From: Pseudomonadota bacterium
GTDB lineage: Bacteria; Myxococcota; Myxococcia; Myxococcales; Myxococcaceae
Reading direction: 5' to 3'
Assembly (NCBI GenBank): GCA_023424585.1
Contig: JAFADT010000449.1
Span: forward strand, 1-7,850
Length of the DNA stretch: 7,850 bases
Shown: piece by piece, positions 7,465 to 7,850 of the stretch
Numbering within the stretch: position 1 is the stretch's first letter
Layout: every line of letters starts with the position of its first letter
Translations under genes and position numbers: made by a program
The notes under the pieces: generated by a model
The model's input: only the letters and a program-made list of their open reading frames with translations
The model's database searches: none
Told to the model about the DNA's origin: nothing

Positions 7465-7850
7465 TCAAACCGGTTGCATTGGTCCCTTTGTTCCCGTTGC
7501 CGAGGAAGCAGGGGTCAGCTCATCCAGGACGCGCTTGCGGAGCGCCAGCAGCTCCTTGCGTTCGGAGAGGAGCAGTCGCGTCTCCTCTGTCAAATCAAAA
7601 GCCCCCTGCGTCTGTTCCGTCGCTCGCTTTATATAAACGAGCCGCTCGTCAATGCGCTTCTTCATGATGTCGCGGCACGCGAGGATGAACTCCGTCTCCA
7701 GCTCCATTCCCCCGGGGGAGAGCCGGCGGCCAGCCTCCAGCAGCGTCCGCTTGACGACTTCCGAGGCCTCGAAGAGCGCCTCCTCCAGCCCCCGCCCGGA
7801 CGTGGCCTGCGCCAGCACCATCCGCAGGCCCATGTGGGACAGCTCATCAC
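7465..7850 (-). CDS. dnaG: Probable DNA primase, C-terminal end (runs off the right edge)
   Basis: The minus-strand frame is open from the window edge to a TGA at 7465-7467, giving about 127 residues of a C-terminus. The frame continues upstream past the internal ATG at 7833 (residues D-E-L-S-H precede it), so that Met is not the start. The visible part is mostly helical and charged: LEEALFEASEVVKRTLLEAG, then ETEFILACRDIMKKRIDERLVYI and a final LLLSERKELLALRKRVLDEL. This fits the helical helicase-binding C-terminal domain of DnaG, which docks primase on the replicative helicase. That domain is poorly conserved and the catalytic TOPRIM part is outside the window, so the identity rests largely on position directly upstream of rpoD. 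The tail after about residue 110 is low-complexity. Confidence 0.75.
   Translation of the reverse strand, partial: DELSHMGLRMVLAQATSGRGLEEALFEASEVVKRTLLEAGRRLSPGGMELETEFILACRDIMKKRIDERLVYIKRATEQTQGAFDLTEETRLLLSERKELLALRKRVLDELTPASSATGTKGPMQPV

Overview
The window is high-GC bacterial DNA and most likely comes from a myxobacterium (Myxococcota, Myxococcaceae/Archangiaceae type). The main reasons are the roughly 706-residue RpoD/SigA with a long Lys/Ala/Glu-rich N-terminus directly downstream of a probable dnaG end, the lipoprotein with 'DAGT'-type linker repeats, and strongly G/C-biased third codon positions in the real genes. The genus assignment is inference from remembered family features, because no database search was possible.

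Layout from left to right: (1) 1-346, minus strand, the N-terminal part of a lipoprotein whose mature region is a tandem T-x-T-D-A-G hexapeptide repeat, cut by the window edge. (2) 347-659, a gap with no convincing gene. (3) 660-1559, minus, a LysR-type regulator, divergent from (4) about 1749-2540, plus, a DUF998-type multi-pass membrane protein. The space between them holds a 19-bp palindrome overlapping a candidate regulator promoter. (5) 2684-3961, minus, a SAM-dependent methyltransferase with the motif set of the eukaryotic METTL25/RRNAD1 family. (6) 4218-4568, plus, a small SnoaL/NTF2-like protein. (7) 4681-4753, minus, a tRNA with a CAU anticodon whose body resembles tRNA-Ile2 (lysidine type) rather than tRNA-Met. 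(8) 4828-5157, minus, an alkyltransferase-like protein in which Trp replaces the active-site Cys. (9) 5254-7374, minus, the primary sigma factor rpoD (sigA). (10) 7465-7850, minus, the C-terminal end of a protein that is probably DNA primase (dnaG).

The right half is core housekeeping: a dnaG-rpoD block, a strong hairpin terminator after rpoD, then a DNA-damage-recognition gene and a tRNA, all on the minus strand. The left half is more accessory: a surface lipoprotein, a regulator/membrane-protein pair, a methyltransferase and a SnoaL-like gene in alternating orientation, so there are few operons. I see no mobile element, CRISPR array or phage gene. I do not see a clearly new multi-gene system. 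The most noteworthy items are the METTL25-like bacterial methyltransferase, the palindrome over a possibly leaderless lysR promoter, and the hexapeptide-repeat lipoprotein.
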